Shown: piece by piece, positions 35,119 through 42,455 of the stretch
Layout of the letters: each line of letters starts with the position of its first letter
Numbering within the stretch: the first letter of the stretch is position 1
NCBI RefSeq assembly: GCF_029238095.1
Contig: NZ_JAQWGS010000013.1
Location: 1 to 52,496 of the forward strand
Direction of reading: 5' to 3'
Source: Lacinutrix sp.
Lineage (GTDB): Bacteria > Bacteroidota > Bacteroidia > Flavobacteriales > Flavobacteriaceae
Length of the DNA: 52,496 bases
Position numbers and translations under genes: made by a program
Notes under the pieces: generated by a model
The model's input: only the letters and a program-made list of their open reading frames with translations
What the model was told of the DNA's origin: nothing
Database searches by the model: none

Positions 35119-36432
35119 ATGATTTTAGCAGCAGGAACATTAGGAACAGTATTAGCTACTGTAGCAGCGTTTTTACTAATAACATTAATATTAGTAAGTT
35201 TATTACTTTTTGTAAAACAAAAATTATCACCGTCTGGACCAGTAAAAATTACTATTAATGGTGAAAAAGAAATTGAAGTTGCTTCAGGTGGTACTTTATT
35301 ATCAACATTAGGAAATAACAAAATTTTTTTACCATCGGCATGTGGTGGAGGTGGAACCTGTATACAATGTGAATGCCATGTTTTATCTGGAGGAGGAGAA
35401 GCACTTCCAACTGAAACACCTCACTTTTCAAGAAAAGAATTGGCTCATGGAGCACGTTTGTCTTGTCAAGTAAAAGTGAAACAAGACATGGAAATCACTA
35501 TTCCAGAAGAAGTTTTTGGAATTAAAAAGTGGGAAGCAACAGTAGTTTCAAATTATAATGTTGCAACTTTTATTAAGGAATTCGTAGTAGAAATCCCAGA
35601 GGATATGAATTACAAAGCAGGTGGATATATTCAAATTGAAATACCAAACTGTGAAATAAAATATTCAGATATGGATATTACTGCTCACCCAGAAGACCAT
35701 CCAGGAGAACCAAATAAGTTTGAGGCAGATTGGGATAAGTTCAACTTAAGACCTTTAGTTATGAAAAACGAAGAGTTAGTTGAGCGTGCTTATTCTATGG
35801 CTTCTTATCCTGCAGAAGGAAGAAGAATTATGCTTAACGTACGTGTAGCAACACCTCCTTTTGATAGAGCAAAAGGTGGATGGATGGATGTTAATCCTGG
35901 AGTAGCATCATCTTACATTTTTAATCAAAAAGAAGGTGATAAAGTTACTATTTCTGGACCATATGGAGAGTTCTTTATAAATGAATCAGATTCAGAAATG
36001 TTATATGTAGGAGGTGGAGCAGGTATGGCTCCAATGCGTTCTCATTTATACGAATTATTTAGAACCATTAAAACTGGTCGTAAAGTAACATATTGGTATG
36101 GAGGACGTTCTAAAGCAGAATTATTTTACATACATTACTTTAGAGCATTAGAGAAAGATTTTCCAAACTTTAAATTCTATTTAGCATTATCAGAACCTTT
36201 AGAAAGTGATAATTGGAAAGTTAAAAAAGATATTAATGATGAAGAAGGAGATGGTTTTGTAGGTTTTATACACAACTGTGTTATAGATAATTACCTTAGT
36301 CATCATGAAACTCCAGAAGATATAGAATTATATTTCTGTGGTCCACCTTTAATGAATCAAGCAGTTCAAAAAATGGGAGAAGACTTTGGTATTCCAGATG
36401 AGCATATAAGATTTGATGATTTTGGAGGATAG
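35119..36432 (+). CDS. nqrF: Na+-translocating NADH:quinone reductase subunit F
   Basis: NqrF is the NADH-oxidising entry point. One N-terminal helix (about 8-32) anchors a ferredoxin-like domain with [2Fe-2S] ligands Cys75, Cys81, Cys84 and Cys116, followed by an FAD domain (R-A-Y-S-M-A-S-Y) and an NADH-binding domain ([18 protein letters not shown]). The 437-residue product ends F-D-D-F-G-G as expected. It is the last structural gene; a terminator follows at 36477-36507. Confidence 0.97.
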   Translation: MILAAGTLGTVLATVAAFLLITLILVSLLLFVKQKLSPSGPVKITINGEKEIEVASGGTLLSTLGNNKIFLPSACGGGGTCIQCECHVLSGGGEALPTETPHFSRKELAHGARLSCQVKVKQDMEITIPEEVFGIKKWEATVVSNYNVATFIKEFVVEIPEDMNYKAGGYIQIEIPNCEIKYSDMDITAHPEDHPGEPNKFEADWDKFNLRPLVMKNEELVERAYSMASYPAEGRRIMLNVRVATPPFDRAKGGWMDVNPGVASSYIFNQKEGDKVTISGPYGEFFINESDSEMLYVGGGAGMAPMRSHLYELFRTIKTGRKVTYWYGGRSKAELFYIHYFRALEKDFPNFKFYLALSEPLESDNWKVKKDINDEEGDGFVGFIHNCVIDNYLSHHETPEDIELYFCGPPLMNQAVQKMGEDFGIPDEHIRFDDFGG

Positions 36433-36476
36433 ATTGATAATCTATTTCATATAAAAAAAATAATTTATTTTTAAAT

Positions 36477-36507
36477 TAAAACCCAATACGAAAGTATTGG
36501 GTTTTTT
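36477..36507 (+). terminator. Terminator of the nqr operon
   Basis: ACCCAATAC-GAAA-GTATTGGGT is a perfect 9-bp stem with a GAAA loop followed by T5 and preceded by AAAA, 48 bases after the nqrF stop. Confidence 0.92.
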
Positions 36508-36621
36508 ACGTTTATTTGTTCAAATTGAATCTATTGTTTTTAAGATTTAATTCGTTTTTCTTTTTTAAGCATTCTTAATTAAAGACAAAAATTAAATATA
36601 TGTGTATTACAAACGCATGCA

Positions 36622-36942
36622 TCGATATATAATTATACTTTTTGGATATCGTTATCTCAAGAGTTGAAAACAATAACTTCAGTTAAAAATCTTAAGATAG
36701 GAGATGTATTAATTAAAGGTGGAAGTCCAGGACATATTGTAATTCTTGCAGACGAAGTTATAAACGATAGAGGAGAAAAACTTTTTCTATTATTTCAAGG
36801 TAATACACCAGCGCAAAGTGTGCATTTAGTTAAAAACCTTGAAGACACCTCTATTTCACCATGGTATAATTTAGAAATAGATGCAGTAATTCCTGTGTCT
36901 AACTATACGTTTTACGATTCTAAATTTGCAAGATTTAAATAA
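36622..36942 (+). pseudogene. C-terminal remnant of a DUF4846 protein gene
   Basis: The frame ending at 36942 encodes the last part of a DUF4846-family protein: L-K-I-G-D-V-L-I-K-G-G-S-P-G-H-I-V-I-L, L-F-Q-G-N-T-P-A-Q-S-V-H-L, and S-P-W-Y. Intact members are about 250-300 residues with a signal peptide or lipobox. Here the homologous reading continues upstream of the first possible start (TTG, 36664) through Y-T-F-W-I-S-L-S-Q-E-L, back to about 36622, and then stops matching, with an in-frame TAA at 36580. The 5' two thirds are therefore missing. It lies between nqrF and the Nqr-associated genes, so the deletion happened inside a conserved neighbourhood. Confidence 0.7.
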
Positions 36943-36996
36943 CGCAAACTTTAATTACTTGTTAGAAAACTACTTTTTATTATTAAAACGCTTTCG

Positions 36997-37004
36997 TATT
37001 TTTG
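36997..37004 (+). promoter_or_regulatory. -7 box before the Nqr-associated small gene
   Basis: TATTTTTG lies four bases before the ATG at 37009, so the transcript would be leaderless or the box is fortuitous. No matching TTG is found at standard spacing. Confidence 0.35.
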
Positions 37005-37008
37005 TACC

Positions 37009-37386
37009 ATGAGCAAAGCATTAACACCACAAGAACTTCATAATCTAGCCATGAACCATGTTGGTAAAGATTTAGAAAAAAGAGGTTTCGAGTTTATAGC
37101 CATTAACAGCAAGTTAAAAAAGCATCCTCAATTTGTTTGTATGGATGCCAATAAGCAATACTTTTTTGTTATTGTTAAAGCAGTAAGACTTCCAGATAAT
37201 GCAAATAATTACGATGTAGTTTGGATGGAATCTTTTAAAGAACATGCTAGAGAACACGATGCAAAAGTATTGTATGCAGGAGTAGGTTTAGGCAACCCAA
37301 ATGGAGAGTCTTTACCTGTGTTTTTAAATGAAGAGTATTTAATAGAATATAATGGTATTCAAGTTTTAGAAACCAATTTAAATTAA
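37009..37386 (+). CDS. Conserved small protein associated with the nqr locus
   Basis: A 125-residue soluble protein with no signal peptide or membrane helix. It has an N-terminal helix (L-T-P-Q-E-L-H-N-L-A-M-N-H-V-G), then a mixed alpha/beta stretch with Q-Y-F-F-V-I-V-K and A-K-V-L-Y-A-G-V-G-L-G-N-P-N-G. I recall such proteins sometimes being labelled 'NADH-quinone reductase subunit F' in flavobacterial genomes only because they sit beside nqrF; nothing here resembles NqrF itself. The V-x-x-x-L-x-x-x-G-F-E-F-I and E-E-Y motifs recall small nuclease-like folds, but that is weak. It ends one or two bases before the open frame of apbE, so the pair is likely one operon. Confidence 0.7.
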   Translation: MSKALTPQELHNLAMNHVGKDLEKRGFEFIAINSKLKKHPQFVCMDANKQYFFVIVKAVRLPDNANNYDVVWMESFKEHAREHDAKVLYAGVGLGNPNGESLPVFLNEEYLIEYNGIQVLETNLN

Positions 37387-37447
37387 TATGTCATTTCGAG
37401 GACAAAAGACGTGGCAATCTTATACAATAAATGAATTTTATGTAAGT

Positions 37448-38422
37448 ATGAATAAACTAATAATTCTATTTTTCTTCATTCTTTCAATTGTTTCGTGTAA
37501 GCAAGAGCCAACAAACACAAAACTCTCTGGACCTATTTTTGGTACTTTTTATGATATAACTTATGATTCAGAAGAGAATTACCAAAAGCAAATAGATAGT
37601 TTGTTTTTTATCATCAATAAATCGATGTCGAATTATCAAACGGACTCAGATATTTCAAAACTAAACAGAAACGAAGCTGTTAAAGTAGACAATCATTTTA
37701 AAACTGTTTTTAAGGCCGCAAAACAAATTTATAAAGATACAGAAGGTGTTTTTGATCCTACTATTGGTAAATTAGTAAACGCATGGAATTTTGGTTCAGA
37801 AGAAAACAAAACCGCTTTAGATAATGCAAAAGTTAATAGCCTAGTTAAATACGTTGGGCTAAACCGAGTTGGATTAGTAGATAACGCTGTTATAAAACCA
37901 AAAGAAGCATATATAGATTTTAATGCCATTGCTAAAGGCTATGCAGTAGATGTAATTAGCGAGTTTCTTGAGCGCAAAAACAGTAATAATTATATGGTAA
38001 ATATTGGTGGAGAGTTGAGGTCTAAAGGCATAAATGTAGTAAAACAAAACGGTTGGACTGTTGGTATAGAAAACCCAAATTTTGATGGCTCTCAAAGTAC
38101 AAATCTAATATTTGAGTTAAAAAATGAAGCTATGGCAACATCTGGTACTTATAGAAAATTTAAGCTAGACGATAATGGTAATAGATATGCTCACATTATT
38201 AATACAAAAACAGGTTATCCAACCAAAACAAATGTGTTAAGTGTATCTGTAATTGCAGATAATTGCATGTTGGCAGATGGTTATGCGACGGCTTTTCAAG
38301 CTATGGGAATAGAAAAAACTACTATTTTTTTAAAAAAGCATCCAGAACTAAAAGTATATCTTATTTTTGAAAACGAAATTAATGAACTCCAAACATTAGC
38401 TTTAAACCAATTCCCGCAATAG
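37448..38422 (+). CDS. apbE: FAD:protein FMN transferase (ApbE)
   Basis: ApbE transfers FMN from FAD to a threonine in S/A-G-A-T motifs, maturing NqrB and NqrC, encoded just upstream. I start it at ATG 37448, which gives a lipoprotein signal (I-L-S-I-V-S-C, lipobox Cys about residue 17); twenty additional codons upstream are open but spoil the signal peptide. The 324-residue product has G-P-I-F-G-T-F-Y-D-I, M-S-N-Y-Q-T-D-S-D-I-S-K-L-N, D-P-T-I-G-K-L-V, D-F-N-A-I-A-K-G-Y-A-V-D, and the C-terminal H-I-I-N-T-K-T-G-Y-P motif. It should act in the periplasm, anchored by lipid. Confidence 0.95.
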   Translation: MNKLIILFFFILSIVSCKQEPTNTKLSGPIFGTFYDITYDSEENYQKQIDSLFFIINKSMSNYQTDSDISKLNRNEAVKVDNHFKTVFKAAKQIYKDTEGVFDPTIGKLVNAWNFGSEENKTALDNAKVNSLVKYVGLNRVGLVDNAVIKPKEAYIDFNAIAKGYAVDVISEFLERKNSNNYMVNIGGELRSKGINVVKQNGWTVGIENPNFDGSQSTNLIFELKNEAMATSGTYRKFKLDDNGNRYAHIINTKTGYPTKTNVLSVSVIADNCMLADGYATAFQAMGIEKTTIFLKKHPELKVYLIFENEINELQTLALNQFPQ

Positions 38423-38520
38423 CTGTTTTTTCTATCTTAGAAGTTCAAACCTAGCATTTAGAAGTTATATCAAGTAAGTTATACAAGATTAATTAATATT
38501 TGTTAATCTTATTAGCACTT

Positions 38521-38592
38521 ATGAAACCTGTTTTACTCTTATTTATTTTATTTTCTTTTTCACAATTTGGCCTAATGCAAAACACCAATATA
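38521..38592 (+). pseudogene. Orphan signal-peptide start truncated after about 19 codons
   Basis: ATG at 38521 encodes M-K-P-V-L-L-L-F-I-L-F-S-F-S-Q-F-G, a textbook Sec signal peptide, then after a few codons a stop (TAG, 38590). Nothing of a mature domain remains. It runs head-on into the truncated DUF423 gene on the other strand, and the place where the signal peptide ends is also where DUF423 similarity ends. This looks like the 5' scar of a secreted-protein gene whose body was deleted. Confidence 0.5.
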
Positions 38593-38794
38593 TAGAAGAA
38601 TTTACAGAATTGGAGTTAAAACCTAAAACTAGCAATACAATAGCATGATACATTTGGTATTTTACACCAACTTCAAAACTATATAACTGTTCTTTAGTTA
38701 ATATTTTCTTTAAGGCATGAGCGCCAAAGGCACCAAAAATAACTGAAAGCATCCCAAAAAATGCACCTGTAATAATTACAATTTGTGTTGTCAA
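38543..38794 (-). pseudogene. 3'-truncated DUF423 (YgdD-like) membrane protein gene
   Basis: The first 75 residues match DUF423: I-T-G-A-F-F-G-M-L-S-V-I-F-G-A-F-G-A-H-A-L-K-K, then E-V-G-V-K-Y-Q-M-Y-H-A, and the second helix. Intact members are about 120-130 residues with four helices; this product stops at 83, with the final I-V-K-K-K-I-K encoded by sequence that on the plus strand is a signal-peptide start. The last two helices are gone. The start is TTG (38794), fitting the family N-terminus. It follows the methyltransferase gene by nine bases in the same direction. Confidence 0.65.
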
Positions 38795-38803
38795 TAGTGT
38801 TGT

Positions 38804-39568
38804 TTATTTATAAACTAAAGGAATAATTTCACCTTCAGCTAAGCAATATTTTATAATATCTTCTTTTAAAAGTTTTGCAGTATAATCTACTTCATTTACT
38901 TTAAAACCAATATGTCTAAGTTTATTGAAATAATCTTTTCCATAAATGCGAACATGATCGTATTGTCCAAAAATTTTAGCACGTTCTTTTTTGTCGGTAA
39001 TGCTATCATCTTCGAAGGTTATTTCACGTTCTAAATCTTGAGGTACTTGAAAAACACCATAACCTCCTGGTTTAAGAACGCGATATAGCTCTTGCATGGC
39101 TTTAGTATCGTCTGGAATGTGCTCTAAAACGTGATTACAAAAAATAACATCGTAACTATCATCTTTAAACGGAAGGTTACAAATATCTGCTTTTACATCT
39201 GCAATAGGAGAAAGTAGGTCTGTTGTAGTATAGTCTAAATTTTTAAGTGTTCTAAAACGTTTTAAAAAACATTGTTCTGGTGCAAAATGTAGTACTTTTT
39301 TTTCTGCTGAAAAGAAATCGGTTTCATTTTTTAAGTATAGCCACAAAAGTCTGTGTCGTTCTAAAGAAAGTGTTGAAGGCGATAACACATTACTACGTTG
39401 TTTGCCATAACCGTAAGATAAAAAACTTTTGAAACTTTTACCATCTATTGGGTCTGTAAATTTATCTCCTTTTAATATGAGAGCAAAAATAGGACTAACA
39501 ATATAACTAAACCTTATTAATAAAGGTCTTGGAACGCTGTTAAGTATAAAGTTGAATATTCTTTTCAA
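38804..39568 (-). CDS. Class I SAM-dependent methyltransferase
   Basis: A 254-residue methyltransferase. After a hydrophobic N-terminal stretch (P-R-P-L-L-I-R-F-S-Y-I-V) comes the Rossmann methyltransferase core: V-L-H-F-A-P-E-Q-C (motif I position, slightly degenerate), D-V-K-A-D-I-C-N-L-P-F-K-D, D-V-I-F-C-N-H-V-L-E-H-I-P-D, and L-K-P-G-G-Y-G-V-F. This is the COG2226/ methyltransf_11 pattern; the substrate is not known. The start is TTG at 39568, seven bases after the stop of the preceding small gene; the encoded sequence matches the family N-terminus and no in-frame ATG is near. Confidence 0.85.
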   Translation of the reverse strand: MKRIFNFILNSVPRPLLIRFSYIVSPIFALILKGDKFTDPIDGKSFKSFLSYGYGKQRSNVLSPSTLSLERHRLLWLYLKNETDFFSAEKKVLHFAPEQCFLKRFRTLKNLDYTTTDLLSPIADVKADICNLPFKDDSYDVIFCNHVLEHIPDDTKAMQELYRVLKPGGYGVFQVPQDLEREITFEDDSITDKKERAKIFGQYDHVRIYGKDYFNKLRHIGFKVNEVDYTAKLLKEDIIKYCLAEGEIIPLVYK

Positions 39569-39572
39569 GGTA

Positions 39573-39770
39573 TTACCAATTTAAAAATTCTTTAAATTTA
39601 TCTGTAGTCAGTATTTTATAGATTAAAAGACTACCAAAAATAACCTTTATTAAAGTTCCAATTGTTAACATTTCATTAGCATAAGGCCAGTGTTGGATTT
39701 TAAATAAAGTGCCTATTATCGAGAAAATAAAACCAAAAATAATAAATGCTAAAAGGTGTTTTATTGTCAT
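39573..39770 (-). CDS. Small GldL-like membrane protein
   Basis: A 65-residue protein with two membrane helices (about 5-22 and 38-55). The sequence between them, G-T-L-F-K-I-Q-H-W-P-Y-A-N-E-M-L, matches the 'x-K-I-x-H-W-P' hallmark of the N-terminal hairpin of GldL, the inner-membrane gliding/T9SS motor subunit. It lacks the GldL C-terminal cytoplasmic region, so it is a stand-alone hairpin and not GldL itself. It is in a run map - this gene - methyltransferase - DUF423, with gaps of 4 to 9 bases. Confidence 0.75.
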   Translation of the reverse strand: MTIKHLLAFIIFGFIFSIIGTLFKIQHWPYANEMLTIGTLIKVIFGSLLIYKILTTDKFKEFLNW

Positions 39771-39778
39771 AATAAAAA

Positions 39779-40597
39779 TTAAAGCGTAATAGTTTTCTGC
39801 CTAAATTCATCTTCTTCATTAGAAACTATTCCTAAAGCATCATAGATGTAAGCAAATGTTGATAGTATTTCTGGTTTTCCATCTAAAATGGCAACGTCAT
39901 GCTCAAAATGTGCACTAGGTTTGCCATCTTGAGTTGTTATAGTCCAACCATCTCTATGTTGTTTAATACGTTGTGTTCCTAAATTTATCATTGGTTCTAT
40001 AGCAACAACCATACCTTCAATAAATTTTTTACCACGACCACGTTTGCCATAATTTGGCATCTCTGGATCTTCATGCATTACACGACCTAAACCATGTCCA
40101 ACAAGTTCTCTTACAACTCCATAACCATGGTCTTCGCAATATTTCTGTATGGCATAACCAACATCACCAACACGATTTCCAACCTTTAATTCTTTTATAC
40201 CAACGTAAAGAGACTCTTTAGTAACTTGTAATAATTTTTTAGTTTCAGTTGCTATTTCACCAACGGCAAAAGTATAAGCATGATCTCCATAAAAACCATG
40301 TTTTATGGCACCACAGTCTATAGATATAATGTCGCCTTCAACTAAAGGAGTGTTGTTTGGTATACCATGTACTACTTGAGAGTTTGGACTCATACAAAGC
40401 GTGTTAGGAAAATCATACAATCCTAAAAAACCTGGTATAGCATCTTGATCTCTAATACAAGCTTCGGCAATTTTGTCTAATTCTAATGAAGTTACACCAG
40501 GTTTAACAGCTTTTGCAACTTCACCTAACGTTTTAGAAACCACAAGTGCAGCTTCACGCATTAACTCTATTTCTTCTCTTGTTTTTACTATAATCAT
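39779..40597 (-). CDS. map: Type I methionine aminopeptidase
   Basis: Map removes the initiator methionine from nascent proteins with two divalent metals. The protein, 272 residues from ATG 40597 (a GTG two codons earlier is less likely), begins M-I-I-V-K-T-R-E-E-I-E-L-M. Metal-ligand and substrate motifs are present: S-I-D-C-G-A, H-A-Y-T-F (Asp in G-D-H-A), L-V-G-H-G-L-G-R-V-M-H-E-D-P, A-I-E-P-M-I, and F-E-H-D-V. A -7-like TATATTTG box (minus strand, 40614-40621) lies 17 bases upstream. Confidence 0.95.
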   Translation of the reverse strand: MIIVKTREEIELMREAALVVSKTLGEVAKAVKPGVTSLELDKIAEACIRDQDAIPGFLGLYDFPNTLCMSPNSQVVHGIPNNTPLVEGDIISIDCGAIKHGFYGDHAYTFAVGEIATETKKLLQVTKESLYVGIKELKVGNRVGDVGYAIQKYCEDHGYGVVRELVGHGLGRVMHEDPEMPNYGKRGRGKKFIEGMVVAIEPMINLGTQRIKQHRDGWTITTQDGKPSAHFEHDVAILDGKPEILSTFAYIYDALGIVSNEEDEFRQKTITL

Positions 40598-40689
40598 GTT
40601 CACAAAATAAGGGCAAATATACTTAAAATAAACTGCTTTTTTCTTCTAATATTATGACTTTTGGCAGGTTTTTAAAATGTTTTAGGTTG

Positions 40690-40697
40690 TATTTTTG
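40690..40697 (+). promoter_or_regulatory. -7 box of the CoA-transferase gene
   Basis: TATTTTTG fits TAnnTTTG and lies 18 bases before the ATG at 40716. A TTG at 40661-40663 is 26 bases upstream, slightly too far. Confidence 0.4.
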
Positions 40698-40715
40698 TAT
40701 TCTAAAATTAAAGAT

Positions 40716-41988
40716 ATGTTTTCACCAGTTAGTGCAGAAGAAGCAGTTAAAGTTATAAAATCTAATAATCGTGTTTATATTCAGGCAGCAGCAGCAGCTC
40801 CACAAGCTTTAATTCATGCCATGACGAATAGGCACGAAGAGTTAAAACACGTTGAAATATGCCAATTACATACCGAAGGTGAAGCACCATATGCTAATCC
40901 AGAATTCCGAAATAGTTTTCATGTTAATTCTTTTTTTATTGGAAAAAATGTTAGACACACTTTAAAGGCTGGAAATGGATCTTACACACCAGTTTTTTTT
41001 AAGTGAGTTACCTTTACTTTTTAAACGCAATATTATTGATTTAGATGTTGCTTTAATTCATGTTTCTGTTCCAGATAAACATGGTTATTGTTCTTTAGGT
41101 GTTTCTATTGAAGCTACTTTGGCAGCAATAGAAAATGCGACTACTGTTATAGCGCAAGTAAATACCTTTATGCCGCGTACTCATGGAGCTGGTATTATTC
41201 ATGTTTCAGAGATTGATTTGTTTGTAGAGTCTAATGAAGAGTTGCCTGCGCATACTATTTCTGAACCTTCAGTTATTGAAAGTAAAATAGGAAACTTTGT
41301 GGCAGATTTAATAGAAGATAGAAGCACATTACAAATGGGAATTGGAAGTATTCCTAACGTGGTTTTAACAAGACTTAGTAATCATAAAGATTTAGGTTTG
41401 CACACCGAAATGTTTTCGGATGGTGTAATAGATTTAATTTTAAAAGATGTTATTAATGGTAATTATAAAGGTATCAATAGAGGTCGAGCATTAACAACAT
41501 TTTTAATGGGCTCTAAACGTTTGTATGATTATGTTGATGATAATCCTTTTATAGAAATGAGAGCTTCAAATTATACCAATGATGTTTCAATAATTAGGCA
41601 AAACCCAAAAATGGTAGCTATAAATTCTGCTATAGAAGTAGATGTTACTGGTCAAGTTTGCGCAGATTCTATTGGAGCACATATGTATTCTGGAGTAGGA
41701 GGACAAATGGATTTTATTAGAGGTGCATCTTTAAGTGAAGGTGGAAAAGCAATAATAGCGTTGCCATCTATAACAAAATCCGGAATTAGCAGAATTGTAC
41801 CAACATTAAAACCTGGAGCTGGTGTTGTTACTACGCGCTCTCATATTCATTATATTGTTACAGAATATGGAGTAGCCAACCTTTATGGAAAAACTATAAA
41901 ACAACGTGTAAAAGAGTTAGTAGGTATTGCTCATCCAGACCATAGAGAAGAAATTGATAAAGCCTATTTTAAAATGACTACTAGTTAA
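40716..41988 (+). pseudogene. Acetyl-CoA hydrolase/transferase (4-hydroxybutyrate CoA-transferase-like), frameshifted
   Basis: Two overlapping frames together encode one complete CoA-transferase of about 423 residues. The N-part has S-A-E-E-A-V-K-V-I-K-S-N-N-R-V-Y-I-Q and ends at a TGA (41004-41006); the C-part continues F-L-S-E-L-P-L-L-F and carries M-G-I-G-S-I-P-N, G-V-G-G-Q-M-D-F, and Y-I-V-T-E-Y-G-V-A-N-L. The break is at a run of eight T residues (40993-41000): with seven, the codons read V-F-L-S-E-L-P and the protein is restored. This could be a true one-base insertion, a sequencing homopolymer error, or polymerase slippage. Such enzymes exchange CoA among short acyl groups. Start chosen at ATG 40716; the stop overlaps the next gene by four bases. 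Confidence 0.8.
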
Positions 41989-42386
41989 AAGTTAAACCAG
42001 TTTTTTTTCTTTTTTTGGTTGGGTTGAGGTGTCTCGTTTGTTAGCATTTGGTATATTTCTCCCCAACCAAGTATACCACCAATATTTCTGTCGTCTATAA
42101 ATAAATCGGCATGAATTTTTCGACTTACATTATCTACCGTATTTTCTTCAGGAAAACTTCTGTTTACAGCATAAAATTCTACACCATTGTTTTTACAAAA
42201 TGCAACTGCTTCGTCTAATTTTTTACCATGCCTGTAGGTCCATAAAATTAATCGATGACCATCTGCTTGCAAACGTTTTAAAGTGTCGAAGGCAAAAAGA
42301 CGTTCTTCACCAATACCAGGATAACCATCTTCTACGATAGTGCCATCGAAATCTACAGCAATAATAAGTCCTTTGGAAATATTCAT
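41985..42386 (-). CDS. Small HAD-like hydrolase
   Basis: A 133-residue protein with the haloacid dehalogenase motif I as V-D-F-D-G-T-I (about 12-18) and motif II as I-L-W-T-Y-R; A-D-L-F-I-D-D-R-N supplies the late acidic motif. The short length matches the compact Bacteroidota 'BT0820-like' HAD group; the substrate is unknown. The tail is poly-lysine/aromatic (K-K-K-K-N-W-F-N-F). It converges on the CoA-transferase gene with a four-base overlap. Confidence 0.85.
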   Translation of the reverse strand: MNISKGLIIAVDFDGTIVEDGYPGIGEERLFAFDTLKRLQADGHRLILWTYRHGKKLDEAVAFCKNNGVEFYAVNRSFPEENTVDNVSRKIHADLFIDDRNIGGILGWGEIYQMLTNETPQPNQKKKKNWFNF

Positions 42387-42455
42387 TTAATTAAGATAGG
42401 TTACAAAAATACAATTTTTTCATATTTCAAAAATCACTTGAACAGACGACTCATT

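Noticed and set aside
37388..37447. Upstream extension of ApbE by 20 codons
   Set aside because: The extension would bury the lipoprotein signal peptide; the Met at 37448 gives a normal lipobox.
40990..41010. Programmed ribosomal frameshift in the CoA-transferase
   Set aside because: A slippery T-run is present, but I see no stable downstream pseudoknot or known programmed case in this family; error, mutation or slippage are simpler.
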